Shown: positions 25,043-33,969, counted from the stretch's first letter. The stretch: 64,000 nt of DNA from Pedobacter polaris (GCF_005116505.1 NZ_SWBR01000001.1:1302001-1366000), one strand, 5' to 3'. Program-made: numbers and translations. The notes: generated from the sequence alone by a model not told the origin.

Positions 25043-25963
25043 TTAAGCTCTAGTATCGTTGTTATGAAAAATGCTCAAATAGCTTTCATACCTGCTCACT
25101 TCAATTTCACCATCCTCTACCGCCTTAATAACTGCACAACCAGGTTCATTTACATGACGACAATTATTAAATCGGCATTGATTTAAACGTTCACGCATCT
25201 CTACAAAATAATGGCTCAGTTCTTCAGGTTTAATGTCGAAGACACCTAATTCCCTAATTCCCGGTGTATCAATTAAATAACCCCCGAAAGGTAAGGTATG
25301 CATTTCTGCAAAAGTGGTAGTATGCTGACCTTTATCACTCCAATCAGATATTTCGCCTGTTTTAATCTCAAAACCAGGTAATAAAGCATTAATTAAACTA
25401 GATTTTCCAACACCAGAATGACCAGAAAATAGAGTTGTTTTGTCTTTTAGCAAATCTTGTATTTGGTCAACATTTGTGCCTTTTAAGGCAGAAACCTCAT
25501 AACAAGGATAACCGATTTTCTCGTAAATGGCTTTATATTCAGCTAAAAACTCTAAGCCTTGTTTGCTAAATAAATCGAGTTTATTAAATATCAAACAAGT
25601 TGGTATGCTGTAAGCTTCAGAAGTAACTAAAAAGCGATCAATAAAACCAAGGGAGGTACGTGGAGAAGCCAAGGTTACAATCAGAAAAGCTTGGTCTAAA
25701 TTCGCAGCAATAATTTGTGCCTGTTTACTTAAGTTAATGGATTTGCGGATGATGTAATTTTTTCTATCCTGCAAAGTATCAATTACTCCAGTTTCAGCAT
25801 TTGGTTCTAATTCAAAACCAACCTTATCACCCACAGCAATTGGATTAGTGGTTTGGATACCCTGAATCCTAAATTTGCCTTTAATACGGCAATCATAGGT
25901 TTTACCATCTTCGGCATAAACTTGGTACCAACTTCCTGTAGATTTAATGACTAATCCTTGCAT
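25043..25963 (-). CDS. rsgA: Ribosome small subunit-dependent GTPase A
   Basis: A 306-residue circularly permuted GTPase that acts in late 30S assembly. The start at 25963 gives MQGLVIKSTGSWYQVYAED; a longer frame to 26032 would add a non-conserved tail. An OB-fold is followed by the permuted G-domain ([32 protein letters not shown]) and a C-terminal zinc knuckle (CRFNNCRHVNEPGC). Confidence 0.95.
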   Translation of the reverse strand: MQGLVIKSTGSWYQVYAEDGKTYDCRIKGKFRIQGIQTTNPIAVGDKVGFELEPNAETGVIDTLQDRKNYIIRKSINLSKQAQIIAANLDQAFLIVTLASPRTSLGFIDRFLVTSEAYSIPTCLIFNKLDLFSKQGLEFLAEYKAIYEKIGYPCYEVSALKGTNVDQIQDLLKDKTTLFSGHSGVGKSSLINALLPGFEIKTGEISDWSDKGQHTTTFAEMHTLPFGGYLIDTPGIRELGVFDIKPEELSHYFVEMRERLNQCRFNNCRHVNEPGCAVIKAVEDGEIEVSRYESYLSIFHNNDTRA

Positions 25964-26093
25964 AAAGCACAAATGTAATAAAATGTAAGGTGTAAGATGG
26001 AAAATGTGGGGTGGATTATTTTTGAAAAGCAAATGCAGTATTTCAGTTTGAGGATAGTCCTGCCATTCGTTTCAATCTTTTTGCCCTTCGACT

Positions 26094-26110
26094 ACGCTCA
26101 GGATGACAAA
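26094..26110. repeat. CTTCGACTACGCTCAGGATGACA-type repeat, single half
   Basis: One half of a dispersed palindromic family found also near 37316, 37371-37435, 49630-49690, 49742-49798 and 49866-49890. The remaining 300-bp gap between rsgA and the next gene holds nothing else that I can name. Confidence 0.5.
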
Positions 26111-26269
26111 AAGGATTTTCACTACTGTCAGGTTTAGAGAATTTGGTGAATACAATTAAGAGACATACTCTTAGGTAATAAGAAAGCTTTAACATCTTTT
26201 AACTTGTTGTATTAATTTTTGTAATTAATATTATTAACTTTGCTAGCAAGATGATTTCTTTTTTTTAGA

Positions 26270-27079
26270 ATGATAGAAACTTATTTAAAACCATTCTCCC
26301 ATAACCACTCTATTAGGGAAGCTGTTGTCACAATATTTTTAGGTAGCCCTATAATAAAACCTGAACGATTTCAAGAACTTATAACTAAAGGTTTGGGTGA
26401 ATATTTCCATTTATTTGAAAATGTTAATGCCGTTCAAATACAGATAAAACCAGGAGTAAATGGGTTAACTCCTCAACAAACAACACAACAAAATGCAGGT
26501 TTTAGATTTGTTGGATTTAATCAAGGGAAAATAGGTACTGTTTTTCAAGGAATTAACGAATTAGAAAGGACATTTATGTCTTACCATAGTTTTGGTTATA
26601 AAAGATGGGCAGAGTTCTTAGATAATTACTTATCTGTGCTTTCGATTTTATCACAGAATCATGAGGCTTTATTTATTAGAGCAGTAAGTATTCACTACAT
26701 TGATGAATTTACATGGGTTTCTCAAGAGCCCTTAGATTTAAACAAAATTTTTAATGATGAAGCAAAATATATGTCTAAGGCATTTTTAGATTCTTCAAAC
26801 ACTTCAAATTTTATTTATACAACAGAGAAAAAAGATGGAAGTTCTTTATTATTTGATAGATTAGATATAAAGGTTGATAATAAAATCACTAAAAATATTA
26901 CCATTAGTCATAATATTTTAAAACAGTTTGATGACTTTAAAAGTTTATCTTCATTATTAGATAATGAAAAAGATTTCTTTCTAGAATCCTTGCAGAAATT
27001 GCATAACTACAATAAAGAAATTTTAAATGACATTTTAAATGATAGAGTTAAAACATTAATAAATTTACCTAATCAATAA
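26270..27079 (+). CDS. TIGR04255-family protein of unknown function
   Basis: A 269-residue soluble protein resembling the sporadically distributed TIGR04255 family. The early segment IREAVVTIFLGSPI, the FRFVGFNQGKIG strand and FMSYHSFGYKRWAEFLDNY pattern are typical. Its biochemical role is unknown. No signal peptide or membrane helix. It is the first of three tightly packed plus-strand genes in AT-rich DNA flanked by repeat material, which suggests a horizontally acquired cassette. Similar genes often occur in accessory islands, but I cannot tie this to a known defence system. Confidence 0.7.
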   Translation: MIETYLKPFSHNHSIREAVVTIFLGSPIIKPERFQELITKGLGEYFHLFENVNAVQIQIKPGVNGLTPQQTTQQNAGFRFVGFNQGKIGTVFQGINELERTFMSYHSFGYKRWAEFLDNYLSVLSILSQNHEALFIRAVSIHYIDEFTWVSQEPLDLNKIFNDEAKYMSKAFLDSSNTSNFIYTTEKKDGSSLLFDRLDIKVDNKITKNITISHNILKQFDDFKSLSSLLDNEKDFFLESLQKLHNYNKEILNDILNDRVKTLINLPNQ

Positions 27080-27582
27080 TGGACTTATCAATATTTGCAA
27101 CACCTCCATCGTACTTAAATGATTCTTTATTTAAACCAGTTACTCAGGAAATACCATATGTTCAAAGCAATGAATATTTTCAAAGAGAGGACGTAGTTTA
27201 TTTACCTATAAAGTTTGATATGCTATCTATTGCTATCAACGGTATTCAAAAGTTCAAGAATATTTCATCAGAAAAATGGGCTGAATCAGGATACAAATTC
27301 CCCTTAGAGGAAACTTTTTCTAATGCAACCCTATTTCTATCGTGTCTTCCTGATAGGTATTTATTTAATTTAGATACGGAAAACATCGAACCTACCTCTT
27401 ACGGAACGTTTGTGCTAGATTTCTTCGACAATTCAGACAGAATTTCCATTGAAATAGGAAAAGATAAAATAGGATATTATACTGAGTTTGCAAATAAAGA
27501 GAATTTTATGTCAGAAGGTTTAAATTTTAATGGTAATGATGTTCCTAAGGAAATTTTTGAAGTATTTGAAAAAATGCTTTAA
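27079..27582 (+). CDS. Unknown protein, second gene of the TIGR04255 cassette
   Basis: A 167-residue protein I do not recognise. Soluble; N-terminal half acidic, with a C-terminal beta-rich stretch (YGTFVLDFFDNSDRISIEIG, then KDKIGYY). Its ATG shares one base with the stop codon of the preceding gene, so translation is probably coupled. Function unknown. Confidence 0.7.
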   Translation: MDLSIFATPPSYLNDSLFKPVTQEIPYVQSNEYFQREDVVYLPIKFDMLSIAINGIQKFKNISSEKWAESGYKFPLEETFSNATLFLSCLPDRYLFNLDTENIEPTSYGTFVLDFFDNSDRISIEIGKDKIGYYTEFANKENFMSEGLNFNGNDVPKEIFEVFEKML

Positions 27583-28147
27583 CAAAAATGCTATCATACC
27601 TTACGATATTGACCCAAATGAACTTATTCTAAGGGTGCTTTTTAAACCTTTATTTTTTAGTGCATCAAAAAATAAAATAAAATACAATTCATTTTTACCA
27701 CCTCATAGTATCGATATAGAACAAAGAAGTCGTGTTTCTGTATTTCGAAAAGATTATAGTTCAGACAGCAATTGCAAAAATTCAGCAGTTACAATCAAAA
27801 TGAATAATCAAGAATATGTAGGTTTTCTATCTTTTCTTGGGATTCATCTTGCAAAAGTTAACGAATTGCCAGGTATCTCGGTTAAAGCAAGGTTAATTTA
27901 TACTCCGATTGATAATAAAAGTAATTATCGCCCACTAATAGGTAAATTTTATAAATTTGATGAAGGATTACCTATGCATGCGGAAATATCTTATGATAAA
28001 CCACTTGAACTTGATAACCCAAACATAAACCATAGGAAGTATGCTGAGGCTATGGTTAAAGAAGTAGGACATTCAGTGCATTTGGATAGATTTCCAAACG
28101 ATATAAATTGGAATGATGAGCCAATTTCCTTTAAAAGAATAGCTTAA
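27530..28147 (+). CDS. Unknown protein, third gene of the TIGR04255 cassette
   Basis: A reading frame of 205 residues if the ATG at 27530 is used, which overlaps the previous gene by 53 bp in another frame. A shorter product from a non-ATG codon near 27580-27600 is possible; there is no other Met before MNNQ. The body is conserved-looking (PPHSIDIEQRSRVSVFR, HAEISYDKPLELDN) but unassigned. The segment YAEAMVKEVGHSVHLDRFPN near the C-terminus is hydrophilic. It ends the cassette 185 bp before the threonine leader peptide. Confidence 0.65.
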   Translation: MVMMFLRKFLKYLKKCFNKNAIIPYDIDPNELILRVLFKPLFFSASKNKIKYNSFLPPHSIDIEQRSRVSVFRKDYSSDSNCKNSAVTIKMNNQEYVGFLSFLGIHLAKVNELPGISVKARLIYTPIDNKSNYRPLIGKFYKFDEGLPMHAEISYDKPLELDNPNINHRKYAEAMVKEVGHSVHLDRFPNDINWNDEPISFKRIA

Positions 28148-28332
28148 GGTTTTCATAGTTGTCTCAGATTGCTGTGTAGATTTTAATAATTATGTCAAAA
28201 ATCTTATATCCTTACAAATTTTGCAATCACTAAACCGTTTTAATAAAAAAATAAAATTATTTTCAAATAATACTTGACATTGTAAAAAATAATCACCTAT
28301 TTAGCGGTGTAGAAAATACACTAAGAACAAAA

Positions 28333-28404
28333 ATGATTTTAAATAACACAATTATTACCACAACAACATCAACAACAGGTAAATACCTGATGGGGAAACG
28401 CTAG
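28333..28404 (+). CDS. thrL: Threonine operon leader peptide
   Basis: A 23-codon reading frame, ATG at 28333, stop at 28402. It encodes MILNNTIITTTTSTTGKY followed by LMGKR: seven Thr and three Ile in the first 15 residues. That composition, directly before a strong terminator and the bifunctional thrA, is the arrangement of the E. coli thr attenuator. The operon makes Thr, the precursor of Ile. A weak promoter candidate, TTGAC at 28274 and TATTTAG at 28298, lies upstream. The peptide itself is not expected to have a function. Confidence 0.8.
   Translation: MILNNTIITTTTSTTGKYLMGKR
28376..28402 (+). promoter_or_regulatory. Pause hairpin / possible antiterminator arm of the thr attenuator
   Basis: CAGGTAAATACCTG (28376-28389) forms a 5-bp hairpin overlapping the end of the leader-peptide gene. 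Just after it, GGGG and CGCT (28392-28402) can pair with AGCG and CCC in the left arm of the terminator stem at 28431-28439, giving a candidate competing structure. Confidence 0.4.
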
Positions 28405-28428
28405 TGGAATAATTTAAACACAATATAC

Positions 28429-28467
28429 AAAGCGCTCCCGATCAACATCGGGAGCGCTTTTTTTTTT
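28429..28467 (+). terminator. Attenuator terminator in front of thrA
   Basis: A perfect 14-bp GC-rich stem (28429-28442 with 28447-28460), loop CAAC, followed by an uninterrupted T-run up to 28467. It ends only 11 bp before the thrA start codon, so all transcription of the thr operon from upstream must pass it. With the Thr/Ile-rich leader peptide it forms a transcription attenuator. Confidence 0.85.
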
Positions 28468-28478
28468 AACCATAAATT

Positions 28479-30935
28479 ATGAATATTTTAAAATTTGGCG
28501 GCACATCAGTAGGTTCAGTAGAAAGTATCAGTGCTTTGTTGAACATCTTGGCTAAAGAAAACCAGCAGCAAGAAAAACCAGTTGTAGTTTTATCGGCAAT
28601 GAGTGGTGTAACTAATCTCTTAACGTCAATGGCCGAAAAAGCAGCCTTGGGTGAAGATTACAGTGCAGAATTAAAAGCAATAGAGCAACGCCACTTCGAT
28701 GTAATCAGAGCATTGTTGCCTGCTTCGGCACAAAATCCAGTTCTAACAAAGTTGAAGTTATATTTCAATGATTTAGAAGAGTTGCTGCAAGCCGTTTTTA
28801 ATTTGCAAGAACTGAGTTTGCAGGCCAAAGACTTAGTATTAAGCTATGGTGAACGTTGTTCTACTTTTATGGTTAGTCACATTGCCAAGCAACAATTTCC
28901 TGAAGCTGTTTTTGCAGATGCAACACAATTCATTAAAACAGATGGTCAATTTGGGCAAGCCAAAGTAGATACGCAGCTCACCGATTTTTTGGTAAAAGAT
29001 TTTTATGAAAACAATGCCGGTAAAATGCTTTTTGTTACTGGTTTTATTGCCAGTAATGATGCCAATCGTGTAACCACATTAGGTAGAGGAGGTAGTGATT
29101 ATACAGCTGCAATTTTAGGTTCAGCATTAAATGCAAGTGAAATCCAGATCTGGACAGATGTAAACGGAATGATGACTGCAGACCCTAGAATTGTGAAAAA
29201 AGCTTTTTCTTTAGAAGAATTGAGTTATATCGAAGCCATGGAGCTGTCTTATTTTGGCGCAAAAGTGATTTATCCACCAACCATGACGCCTGCATTTTTA
29301 AAGAAAATCCCAATCGTAATTAAAAATACTTTTGATGCAGATTTCAAAGGAACTTATATTCTTCACGGTGCAAAGCCATCTCCATTGCCAATTAAAGGTA
29401 TTTCTTCTATTGATGATATCAGTATTATTAACTTAGCAGGAAGCGGAATGGTTGGTAAGGCGGGTTTTAGTGGGAGGTTGTTTTCATTGTTGTCTCGCGA
29501 ACAGATTAACGTGGTTTTAATTACACAATCCTCATCAGAGCATAGTATTACTTTTGCCGTAAAGCCAGATGATGCCGTTAAAGCGGTTAACTTAATCTCA
29601 AAAGAATTTGATTTAGAGCTAAAAGCCGAAAAACTACAACAACCTGAAGTAGAAAACGGATTGGCTGTTTTGGCTATAGTTGGTGAAAACATGAAACGGA
29701 CGCCAGGTATTTCGGGCAAATTATTCCATGCGTTAGGTAGAAATGGAGTTAACGTTCATGCAATTGCGCAAGGATCATCAGAATATAATATTTCTGTAAT
29801 TCTTGCAAAAGCAGATTTATCTAAAGCTGTAAATGCAGTTCACGATGCTTTTTACACAGAATTAAATAAAACACTACATATTTTTTGTTTGGGAACGGGA
29901 AATATTGGTAAAACTTTATTTAAACAATTGCAGGTACAAATGCCTTTCTTAGCCAAAAATAATGATTTGCAGGTTAAAGTAATGGGGATAAGCAATACTC
30001 GTAAAATGCTTTTATCACCAAATGGTATTGCTTTAGAGAACTGGGAAGAAATGTTAACTGTACAAGGCGAAACTGCAAACTTAACAGATTTTGTGGCGCA
30101 AATGAAAGCGATGAATTTGCCAAACTGTGTGTTTGTAGACAATACTGCTAGTCCGCAACCTGTACCTTTTTATCAAGGTATTTTCGAAGCAAGTATTTCG
30201 GTAGTAACTTGTAATAAAATTGGTAACTCTGCGAGTTTTGAACAGTACGAAACATTTAAAAATACTGCTCGAAAATTTGGAGTTGATTTTTATTATGAAA
30301 CTAATGTTGGGGCGGGTCTACCAATCATTAGAACGTTAAAAGATTTAATGATGAGTGGTGATAAAATAGCTCGTATTGAGGCTATCCTTTCGGGAACAAT
30401 ATCTTACATTTTTAATCATTTTAAAGGCGATGCAGCTTTCCATGAAATTGTAAAAGAAGCGCAAGAATTAGGTTATACAGAACCAGACCCACGTGACGAT
30501 TTGAATGGCAAAGACTTTATGCGTAAAATGTTAATCTTGGCTCGTGATGCTGGTTATGCGTTTGAAGAAGCTGATGTAAGTATTCAGAATATGTTGCCAG
30601 ATGCTTGTTTGCAAGCGCCTACTGTTGAAGAGTTTTACAAACAACTAGCACTTAATACAGACTATTTTACCAAACTGAAACAAGAGGCAGAAGCCAGTAA
30701 AAAAGTATTAAGGTATATCGGTAAATTGGAAGATGGAAAAGCCTCGATTACCTTGCAAATGGTAGATGAAAATCACCCTTTTTATATGCTTTCGGGAAGT
30801 GATAACATTATATCTTTCACTACAGATAGGTATAAAGTAAGGCCATTAGTTGTAAAAGGTCCAGGTGCTGGTGCCGAAGTTACTGCTGCAGGGGTTTTTG
30901 CAGATATCATCAATGTTGGAGGAGAAAGGGCATAA
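28479..30935 (+). CDS. thrA: Bifunctional aspartate kinase / homoserine dehydrogenase
   Basis: An 818-residue fusion catalysing the first and third steps of threonine/methionine synthesis. The aspartokinase part starts MNILKFGGTSVGS and includes TLGRGGSDYTAA (about residue 205); two ACT domains follow (about 310-460). The homoserine dehydrogenase part starts near residue 465 with FCLGTGNIGKTLFKQL and includes NVGAGLPIIRTLKDL and KDFMRKMLILAR. Thr feedback through the ACT domains is expected from the family. It is preceded by an attenuator. Confidence 0.96.
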   Translation: MNILKFGGTSVGSVESISALLNILAKENQQQEKPVVVLSAMSGVTNLLTSMAEKAALGEDYSAELKAIEQRHFDVIRALLPASAQNPVLTKLKLYFNDLEELLQAVFNLQELSLQAKDLVLSYGERCSTFMVSHIAKQQFPEAVFADATQFIKTDGQFGQAKVDTQLTDFLVKDFYENNAGKMLFVTGFIASNDANRVTTLGRGGSDYTAAILGSALNASEIQIWTDVNGMMTADPRIVKKAFSLEELSYIEAMELSYFGAKVIYPPTMTPAFLKKIPIVIKNTFDADFKGTYILHGAKPSPLPIKGISSIDDISIINLAGSGMVGKAGFSGRLFSLLSREQINVVLITQSSSEHSITFAVKPDDAVKAVNLISKEFDLELKAEKLQQPEVENGLAVLAIVGENMKRTPGISGKLFHALGRNGVNVHAIAQGSSEYNISVILAKADLSKAVNAVHDAFYTELNKTLHIFCLGTGNIGKTLFKQLQVQMPFLAKNNDLQVKVMGISNTRKMLLSPNGIALENWEEMLTVQGETANLTDFVAQMKAMNLPNCVFVDNTASPQPVPFYQGIFEASISVVTCNKIGNSASFEQYETFKNTARKFGVDFYYETNVGAGLPIIRTLKDLMMSGDKIARIEAILSGTISYIFNHFKGDAAFHEIVKEAQELGYTEPDPRDDLNGKDFMRKMLILARDAGYAFEEADVSIQNMLPDACLQAPTVEEFYKQLALNTDYFTKLKQEAEASKKVLRYIGKLEDGKASITLQMVDENHPFYMLSGSDNIISFTTDRYKVRPLVVKGPGAGAEVTAAGVFADIINVGGERA

Positions 30936-30937
30936 GT

Positions 30938-31405
30938 ATGAGTTTGGTAGAAAAAGCAAAAGATGAAATCATGGCTTTAGTTGATGAAGCCTTGTTTAAC
31001 TTTAAAAACATTAGTGTTGAAGATTGGAATGCCAAGCCAAATCCAAATAAATGGTCAAGAAAGGAACTTTTAGGGCATTTAATAGACAGCGCTTCAAATA
31101 ATTTAAGAAGATTGATAGTTGGTCAATATGAGCAAGGAACCAAAATTGTTTATGATCAGGATAAATGGGTGAGCTATCAAAACTATCAAGAAATGAATGT
31201 TGACGATATCAAAGCTTTGTGGAAACTGTTGAATCATCAAATTGCAATAGTAATTAGTAGAATACCCCAAAGTAAGTTAGATAATACTTGTGATACAGGT
31301 ATGGGTAAAGCAGAGGTTCATAGCTTGGTTTATTTTATAGAAGATTATATTGTTCATTTAAAATATCACTTACAGCAAATAACCGATTCAAATTATAACG
31401 CTTAA
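30938..31405 (+). CDS. DinB-superfamily protein inside the thr operon
   Basis: A 155-residue four-helix protein of the DinB/YfiT type. WSRKELLGHLIDSASNNLRR (about residues 43-62) and the C-terminal DYIVHLKYHLQQI carry the His residues usually used for metal binding. Members include thiol transferases and uncharacterised proteins. The gene sits 2 bp after thrA and 8 bp before thrB, so it is co-transcribed with threonine genes; why is not clear. Confidence 0.8.
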   Translation: MSLVEKAKDEIMALVDEALFNFKNISVEDWNAKPNPNKWSRKELLGHLIDSASNNLRRLIVGQYEQGTKIVYDQDKWVSYQNYQEMNVDDIKALWKLLNHQIAIVISRIPQSKLDNTCDTGMGKAEVHSLVYFIEDYIVHLKYHLQQITDSNYNA

Positions 31406-31413
31406 AAATAAAA

Positions 31414-32343
31414 ATGAAAGAAGTAAAAGTTTTCGCTCCTGCCACCGTTGCCAACGTAGTTTGTGGATTTGATGTTTTAGGTTTTGCTGTAAATGAACCA
31501 GGCGATGAAGTAGTGATGAGATTGGTTGATGAACCTGGTGTTCGCTTATTAAAAATTACAGGAGACGATGGCCGCTTGCCATTAGATTCTGCAAAGAATA
31601 CCGTAAGTGCAAGTGTACAACATTACCTTAAACACTTAAATAGAGAAGATGTTGGTGTAGAAATAGAACTACATAAAAAGATGCCAATTGGAAGTGGCTT
31701 AGGTTCAAGCTCAGCCAGTACAGTTGCAGGGCTGTATGCTATTAATCAACTAATGGGTAATTTATTAACGGCTAAAGAATTGGTTCCTTTTGCCATGAAG
31801 GGCGAAGAATTGGCCTGCGGTTATGGTCATGCAGACAATGTAGCTCCAGCTTTAATGGGTGGGTTTGTGTTAGTCCGTAGTTACGAACCATTAGATTTAA
31901 TTGCTTTGCCAACCCCTAAAGATCTGTTTGTCGCTATTGTTTATCCAGAAGTGGATGTGCCTACAAAAGATGCAAGACAAATGATTAGAGCTAAGGTTTT
32001 ATTAAAAGATGCGGTAATCCAATGGGGAAATGTTGCGGGTTTGGTAAGTGGACTATTTTTAAATGATATAGACTTGGTAGGTAGGAGTATGAAAGATGTA
32101 CTGATTGAACCAACCCGGTCTATCTTAATACCAGGATTTGAAATTTTGAGAGAGCTAGCAATGGAAAACGGTGCTGTAGGTTTCGGAATTTCTGGTTCTG
32201 GCCCCTCTGTTTTCGCTTTAGCTAAAGATGAGGCCACCGCTAGAAAAATAACTGATGCACAACAAAAGTACTTAACAAAATTAAATATCAATAGTAACGC
32301 TTATGTGTCTTCGGTAAATGCTGAAGGACCTAGAGTAATTTAA
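31414..32343 (+). CDS. thrB: Homoserine kinase
   Basis: A 309-residue GHMP kinase that phosphorylates homoserine. The start VFAPATVANVVCGFDVLGFA and the ATP-binding loop KMPIGSGLGSSSASTVAG (about residues 89-106) are diagnostic, as is the C-terminal GFGISGSGPSVFAL. Third cistron of the thr operon. Confidence 0.96.
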   Translation: MKEVKVFAPATVANVVCGFDVLGFAVNEPGDEVVMRLVDEPGVRLLKITGDDGRLPLDSAKNTVSASVQHYLKHLNREDVGVEIELHKKMPIGSGLGSSSASTVAGLYAINQLMGNLLTAKELVPFAMKGEELACGYGHADNVAPALMGGFVLVRSYEPLDLIALPTPKDLFVAIVYPEVDVPTKDARQMIRAKVLLKDAVIQWGNVAGLVSGLFLNDIDLVGRSMKDVLIEPTRSILIPGFEILRELAMENGAVGFGISGSGPSVFALAKDEATARKITDAQQKYLTKLNINSNAYVSSVNAEGPRVI

Positions 32344-32344
32344 T

Positions 32345-32416
32345 TGAGTTACGAGTTGTGAGTTACAAGTTACGTGGCTCAATGCTTAAACTCTATAACC
32401 CATAACCTGCAACCTA
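32345..32416. repeat. Interspersed inverted repeat between thrB and thrC
   Basis: GAGTTACGAGTTGTGAGTTA at the left faces TATAACCCATAACCTGCAAC at the right. Same family as 21823-21883 and 36213-36336. It occupies nearly the whole thrB-thrC gap within the operon. Confidence 0.6.
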
Positions 32417-32422
32417 ATTCAA

Positions 32423-33730
32423 ATGAAACTATATTCAACCAACAATAAAGATTTACGTGTTTCTTTCCAAGAAGCGGTTTTTAATAGTATGCCACAAGAT
32501 AAAGGTTTGTACATGCCTTTGGAAATTCCTCAATTGGAACAAGATTTTATTGATCATATTGAACACTATTCCTTGCCAGAAATAGCCTATACAATTGCCT
32601 CAACCTTGTTAAAGGATGAAATTCCTGCGGGGGACTTAAAAGTTTTAATAGAAGATGCCGTAAACTTTAATGCGCCAGTTGTGAAATTGGATGAAGAGAC
32701 TTTTGTACTTGAATTATTTCATGGACCATCATTAGCTTTTAAAGATTTTGGCGCTCGCTTTATGAGTAGGGTAATGGCTTATTTCTTAAAGGATGATGAA
32801 CAACTACTAGATGTTTTGGTTGCCACTTCTGGTGATACTGGCGGAGCAGTGGCTTTAGGATTTTTAGGCGTGGCAAATACCAGGGTAACCATTCTATTCC
32901 CAAAAGGAAAAGTGAGTGAGGTACAACGATTACAGTTAACTACAAATGGCAAAAATATTAGGGCCATTGCTGTTGATGGAACTTTTGATGATTGTCAAAC
33001 CTTAGTAAAACAAGCTTTTGCAGATAATGAATTGAACGCTAAATTCAGGTTGACTTCTGCTAATTCAATAAATATTGCAAGATTAATTCCGCAGACTTTT
33101 TATTATTTCAACGCTTATGCGCAATTGAAAAGGAAAGGCTTTAAAGATGTTGTGTTTGCTGTGCCTAGCGGAAATTTTGGTAACATTGGAGCTGGTTTAT
33201 TAGCATACAAAATGGGTTTGCCAGTTCATCAATTTATTGCAGCTACCAATGCAAATGATACGGTTCCCCGCTTTTTAGAAAGTGGGGTTTATGAAACGAA
33301 ACCTTCTGTGCAAACTTATGCTAACGCGATGGATGTGGGTGCTCCAAGTAATTGGGTGCGTATAATGGATTTGTTTAAGGAAGATAGAAGTGCAATCCAA
33401 GGATTGGTAAAAGCTTATCGTTTTACAGATGAGCAAACCTTGGCAGGAATAAAGGAAATATTTGAGAAATTCAACTATGTTGCTTGTCCACATACTGCGA
33501 TTGCTTATTTAGCTACAAAAGCTTATGCAGAAGAAAATCCTAATGATGAAAGCGCAAAAGTGTTCTTATCTACTGCTCATGTATGCAAGTTTCCAGAAGT
33601 TTTTCCTGATGATATTTTAGCGAAGATTGAATTGCCTGCACAAGTAGAAACCCTAAAAAATAACCCAGAATTGTTTGATGAATTGGGTAAAGAGTTTGAA
33701 GGGTTTAAAAAGTATTTGTTAAGTAAATAA
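32423..33730 (+). CDS. thrC: Threonine synthase
   Basis: A 435-residue PLP enzyme making threonine from O-phosphohomoserine. The N-terminal MKLYSTNNKDLRVSFQEAV is typical of bacterial ThrC. The Lys forming the Schiff base lies in HGPSLAFKDFGARF (about residue 109); phosphate-binding VATSGDTGGAVALGF and VPSGNFGNIGAG follow. Last gene of the thr operon. Confidence 0.96.
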   Translation: MKLYSTNNKDLRVSFQEAVFNSMPQDKGLYMPLEIPQLEQDFIDHIEHYSLPEIAYTIASTLLKDEIPAGDLKVLIEDAVNFNAPVVKLDEETFVLELFHGPSLAFKDFGARFMSRVMAYFLKDDEQLLDVLVATSGDTGGAVALGFLGVANTRVTILFPKGKVSEVQRLQLTTNGKNIRAIAVDGTFDDCQTLVKQAFADNELNAKFRLTSANSINIARLIPQTFYYFNAYAQLKRKGFKDVVFAVPSGNFGNIGAGLLAYKMGLPVHQFIAATNANDTVPRFLESGVYETKPSVQTYANAMDVGAPSNWVRIMDLFKEDRSAIQGLVKAYRFTDEQTLAGIKEIFEKFNYVACPHTAIAYLATKAYAEENPNDESAKVFLSTAHVCKFPEVFPDDILAKIELPAQVETLKNNPELFDELGKEFEGFKKYLLSK

Positions 33731-33738
33731 TTCTTATG

Positions 33739-33864
33739 GCGGATTGCAAATCCGCAGGTAATAGGGTTGAGATTGCAAATCTCGACCCTATTAATTTGAA
33801 ATAGAATAGTATTGTTAGTCGGGATTTGCAATCCCGATTGATCTAACCAAGGATTTCTAATCCT
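33739..33864. repeat. Cluster of four short palindromes centred on GATTGCAAATC
   Basis: GCGGATTGCAAATCCGC (33739-33755), a longer palindrome at 33763-33789, TCGGGATTTGCAATCCCGA (33819-33837) and AGGATTTCTAATCCT (33850-33864). Each is a small hairpin with a GATTGCAAATC-like core, typical of REP elements. It follows thrC and may also serve as a 3' stabilising structure. Confidence 0.65.
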
Positions 33865-33890
33865 CATTAATCATCTATCGACAAGTAATT

Positions 33891-33959
33891 TGTCATTCCA
33901 AGCTTATGGAGAATCTCATTGCAAAATAACTGAGAGATTCTTCATTGCACTCGGAATGA
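33891..33959. repeat. Palindromic repeat, GTCATTCC...GGAATGAC ends
   Basis: Opposed ends GTCATTCC and GGAATGAC enclose GAGAATCTCATTGCAAAA and GAGAGATTCTTCATTGCAC. Related to the elements at 39312-39350 and 40102-40141, which carry AGATTTCTCAATCGCGAAAG and CATTTCGAAATGACGG. Confidence 0.55.
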
Positions 33960-33969
33960 CTAAACTATA

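Noticed and set aside
25964..26032. N-terminal extension of RsgA
   Set aside because: The added 23 residues are not RsgA-like; the family start MQGLVIKS follows at 25963.
28429..28467. Hairpin as a plain terminator of the TIGR04255 cassette
   Set aside because: It lies 282 bp after the cassette and 11 bp before thrA, with a Thr/Ile-rich reading frame between; an attenuator explains it better.
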